Assembly: GCA_020161135.1 (NCBI GenBank)
Contig: JAIUOB010000003.1
Coordinates: forward strand, 248,001-312,000
Source: Gemmatimonadota bacterium
GTDB lineage: Bacteria; Gemmatimonadota; Gemmatimonadetes; Gemmatimonadales; Gemmatimonadaceae
DNA length: 64,000 nt
Direction of reading: 5' to 3'
Under the pieces are notes generated by a model that did not search any database, was not told the origin of the DNA, and saw only the letters and a program-made list of their open reading frames with translations. The position numbers and the translations under genes are program-made. Positions 61,791 to 64,000 of the stretch are shown here, in pieces. The stretch's first letter is position 1, and every line of letters starts with the position of its first letter.

Positions 61791-62374
61791 TTCGTCGGCA
61801 CCTTCACGGGCGCCACGCCCTTGCAGGCTCGCAGGCACTTGAAGTTCACGAGTCGCGGATCCGACTCCATGCCGATGCCGCTGAGCTGGCGCGACGGCTC
61901 GGTCAGGACGAACGCCGAGTCGGTGAAGAACTGGTTGCGCTGCTGGTCGAAGACGAGCAGCGGCGACGTGAACCGCTTGCCGTCTTCGCGGATGATGATG
62001 ACGTCGCCACGCGCCTCGAGGCGCGAGAGTCGCTGGTTGAGCGTCCCCGCCCGCGCCGTCATGACGCCGTCGCGCACGCCCTGGCTCGTGTAGAACGTCA
62101 GGTTGATGCGCCGCAGCTCGAGACGGGTGTTGTCCTCATAGCCCAGCGCGGTGTCCGCGAGGAGCACGCCCTTGTTGACACCCTGGTCGGTCAGCACGAC
62201 CCGCGCCCCGAACGACATGCTCTCGGCCGAATCGGGGATGTCGAACTTTCGCGATGCGGCGGGCTTCTGTGCCGCCTTCGGACACGCCGCGGCGGGCAGC
62301 GTGGCCGCCACCAGCAGCGCGGACAGCCACCGGTGCCAGCGCCGGCCGCTCTGCGAGACTCGCGACATGCTCAT
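61787..62374 (-). CDS. lptC: LptC-like LPS export lipoprotein
   Basis: Bridges LptB2FG and LptA. It has 195 residues from ATG 62374 (ATGA overlap with kdsD). The N-terminus LLVAATLPAAAC is a lipoprotein signal with Cys at the lipobox, whereas E. coli LptC keeps a TM anchor. The LptC jellyroll spans about 50-180 (RKFDIPDSAESMSFGARVVL, RINLTFYTSQGVRDGVMTARAG, RGDVIIIREDGKRFTSP). A Cys pair (CLRAC) occurs near the C-terminus. Confidence 0.82.
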   Translation of the reverse strand: MSMSRVSQSGRRWHRWLSALLVAATLPAAACPKAAQKPAASRKFDIPDSAESMSFGARVVLTDQGVNKGVLLADTALGYEDNTRLELRRINLTFYTSQGVRDGVMTARAGTLNQRLSRLEARGDVIIIREDGKRFTSPLLVFDQQRNQFFTDSAFVLTEPSRQLSGIGMESDPRLVNFKCLRACKGVAPVKVPTK

Positions 62375-63345
62375 GCCGCGCCCGCGCGCATGAGGTCGTG
62401 CAGGTGCACCACGCCCACGAGCTGGCGCGACGCGTCGACGACGGGCATCGCCATGATGCCGCGAGTCTCCATGCGGTGCACGACGGCACTTCCGAGTTCG
62501 TGTTCTTCCGCCAGTTGCGGCGAGGTGGTCATGACATCGGTGACGGACAGGGACAGGACATCCTGGTGCTTGTCGAGCAGGCGGGTGAGATCGCCAGCGG
62601 TGACGACCCCGGACACGCGGCCGTGTTCCGTGACGATGGCCAGCCCGCGTCGGGCGGCCAGTAGCACGACGGCCTCGCGCATCGTGGCTCCGGGGGCAAG
62701 CACGGGCAGAGCCGACGCTTCCATCACGTCGCGTACGCGCGTGAGCAAACGTCGTCCCAACGCACCGCCGGGATGGAACCTGGCGAAATCCTCCGCCCGG
62801 AACCCCTTCGCCTGCAGCAGCGCGACGGCGAGCGCGTCGCCCAGCGCCATGGTGACGGTCGTGCTGGTGGTCGGGGCGAGGTCGTGCGGACACGCCTCTT
62901 CACGCACCATGAGGTCGAGCGTCACGTTCGCGTGGCGCGCGAGGCGCGAGGTCGGCACCGATGTCATCGCGATCATCGGCACGCCGAGTCGCGCCAGCGC
63001 CTCGATGAGGCCGAGGAGCTCCTCGCTCTCGCCGCTCTTGGAGATGAGGATCGCCACGTCGTGCGCGCCCACGATGCCGAGATCGCCGTGTACGCTCTCG
63101 ACGGGGTGCAGGAACATGGCCGGCGTGCCGGTCGACGTGAACGTCGCCGCCATCTTGCGTGCGACGAGCCCGCTCTTGCCAACGCCGGCGACGATCACGC
63201 GGCCGCGGCAGGCGGCCAGCAGCGCCACGGCGTCGGCGAACGGCTGGCCGAGTGATGCCTCGACCACACGCAGGGCCTCCGCCTCCTGCGCCAGGACGCG
63301 GCGTCCACGCGCGACCGCGTCCGTGCTCATGTCCGCGGTGCTCAC
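62371..63345 (-). CDS. kdsD: arabinose-5-phosphate isomerase KdsD (KpsF/GutQ family)
   Basis: Makes arabinose-5-phosphate, the first Kdo precursor. It has 324 residues from GTG 63345, which overlaps kdsC as GTGA. A SIS domain (about 30-200) carries VIVAGVGKSGLVARKMAATF, ILISKSGESEELLG and the C-terminal RFHPGGALGRRLL block. Two CBS domains follow (about 205-324). The open frame runs further upstream in the same frame, but that part is kdsC shadow. Confidence 0.93.
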   Translation of the reverse strand: MSTADMSTDAVARGRRVLAQEAEALRVVEASLGQPFADAVALLAACRGRVIVAGVGKSGLVARKMAATFTSTGTPAMFLHPVESVHGDLGIVGAHDVAILISKSGESEELLGLIEALARLGVPMIAMTSVPTSRLARHANVTLDLMVREEACPHDLAPTTSTTVTMALGDALAVALLQAKGFRAEDFARFHPGGALGRRLLTRVRDVMEASALPVLAPGATMREAVVLLAARRGLAIVTEHGRVSGVVTAGDLTRLLDKHQDVLSLSVTDVMTTSPQLAEEHELGSAVVHRMETRGIMAMPVVDASRQLVGVVHLHDLMRAGAA

Positions 63346-64000
63346 TGCGTCACCACGCTGTGCGCTGCCGCGCTGCCGAACCCACTGGCATCGTCCGATG
63401 CGTCGACGCTGCGCGAGGCGACATAGCGCTCGACCGTGTCGGTCCACGTGCCGCGTGCACGCAGCAGGAGCTCGGCGAACTCGCGCACCGCGCCGCGGCC
63501 CCCCATGCGCACCAACTGCACGCGCGCGGCGCGGCGCACCTCGGTGACCGCGTTGCCCACCGCCACCGGCAGTCCGACGGCACGCAGCACGGCCAGGTCG
63601 GGGAGGTCGTCCCCCACGAACGCCACCTCGTCGAGCTCCATGCCGTACTCGTCGCACAGGCGACGCAGCGCGGGCAGCTTGCGCGCTTGGGGATCCTGGA
63701 TGCAGGCATCCACGCGCAGCTCCCGCGCGCGCTGGGCGACACTCTCGGACACGCGCCCCGTGAGAATCACCACGCGCAATCCGGACTCCCGCAGCATCGC
63801 CATGCCGAGGCCGTCCTGGATGTCGTAGCGCTTGAACTCGAAGGGGCGCGTCGACGCGTCGTCCCGGCTGGCGCCGAGATAGACGCCGCCGTCGGTGAGC
63901 ACGCCGTCGACATCGAAGCCGACCAGGCGAATGCGACGCGCGGTCTCCGCGTCGAGGCGCGCGTCCGCGCTGTCGAGCGTCGGCAGTGTGTCCGCGCCGT
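63342..64000 (-). CDS. kdsC: KdsC-like 3-deoxy-manno-octulosonate-8-phosphatase, 5' end beyond window
   Basis: A HAD-superfamily phosphatase that removes phosphate from Kdo-8-P. HAD motif I appears as VGFDVDGVLTDGG. ILTGRVSESVAQRA and VAFVGDDLPDLAVLRAVGL follow as motifs II and IV. Frame is open to base 64000 without a convincing start, so up to about 30 residues may be missing. A C-terminal tail of about 25 Ser/Ala residues is extra. Its stop overlaps kdsD. Confidence 0.88.
   Translation of the reverse strand, partial: GADTLPTLDSADARLDAETARRIRLVGFDVDGVLTDGGVYLGASRDDASTRPFEFKRYDIQDGLGMAMLRESGLRVVILTGRVSESVAQRARELRVDACIQDPQARKLPALRRLCDEYGMELDEVAFVGDDLPDLAVLRAVGLPVAVGNAVTEVRRAARVQLVRMGGRGAVREFAELLLRARGTWTDTVERYVASRSVDASDDASGFGSAAAHSVVTQ

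Overview
The window is a GC-rich chromosomal segment from a diderm bacterium that makes lipopolysaccharide. It carries lipid A (lpxD, lpxC-fabZ, lpxA, lpxB, lpxK), Kdo (kdsC, kdsD), LPS transport (lptA/B/C), BamA/Skp and Lol genes, next to genes better known from Firmicutes (mcsA-mcsB-clpC, bshC). This mixture, the 16S rRNA, frequent GTG starts and ATGA/GTGA stop-start overlaps fit Gemmatimonadota best. That is a judgement from reading, not a database match.

Layout. Bases 1-540 hold the end of an RdgB/HAM1 nucleotide pyrophosphatase. Three tRNAs (Pro-UGG, Arg-UCU, Lys-CUU) follow. Next is a full rRNA operon: sigma70-like promoter at 1236-1264, boxA-like elements in both leader and spacer, 16S, 23S, 5S, and a hairpin at 6569-6606. 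From 6636 to 49407 every gene lies on the plus strand: era, two exported proteins, a GGDEF protein, an MJ0042 zinc-ribbon protein, prfB with a programmed frameshift, lysS, lolCD, mcsA-mcsB-clpC, a bamA-to-lpxK envelope operon, gdh, rlmH, bshC, murJ, uvrC, thrC, a TPR protein, a DUF512 radical-SAM protein, der, plsY, gpsA, a MerR regulator, surE, pcm, a hypothetical, apt, tRNA-Arg(CCU) and a membrane-anchored TPR protein.

At 49408-49774 the coding strand flips. From 49775 to the end all genes are on the minus strand: dapF, a DPM-like glycosyltransferase, a YfhO-type membrane protein, a flippase-like protein, a GT4, a GT2 with C-terminal membrane segments, rpoN, lptB, an OstA/LptA protein, lptC, kdsD and kdsC (cut by the window edge). 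The AT-richer convergent gap holds a 28-bp dif-like site (49550-49577), so it is a candidate replication terminus.

How the genes work together. The bamA-lpxK block makes lipid A and inserts outer-membrane proteins. The kds/lpt/rpoN block makes Kdo and exports LPS. The 50677-57256 block looks like a polyprenyl-phosphate-sugar and GT-C glycosylation module. McsA/McsB/ClpC would mark proteins by arginine phosphorylation for degradation. No CRISPR array, transposase, integrase or prophage gene was seen. The most interesting points are the dif candidate, the GC-poor 5' part of lysS, the oxidoreductase gene between lpxA and lpxB, the YfhO glycosylation cluster and the N-terminal extension on LptB.
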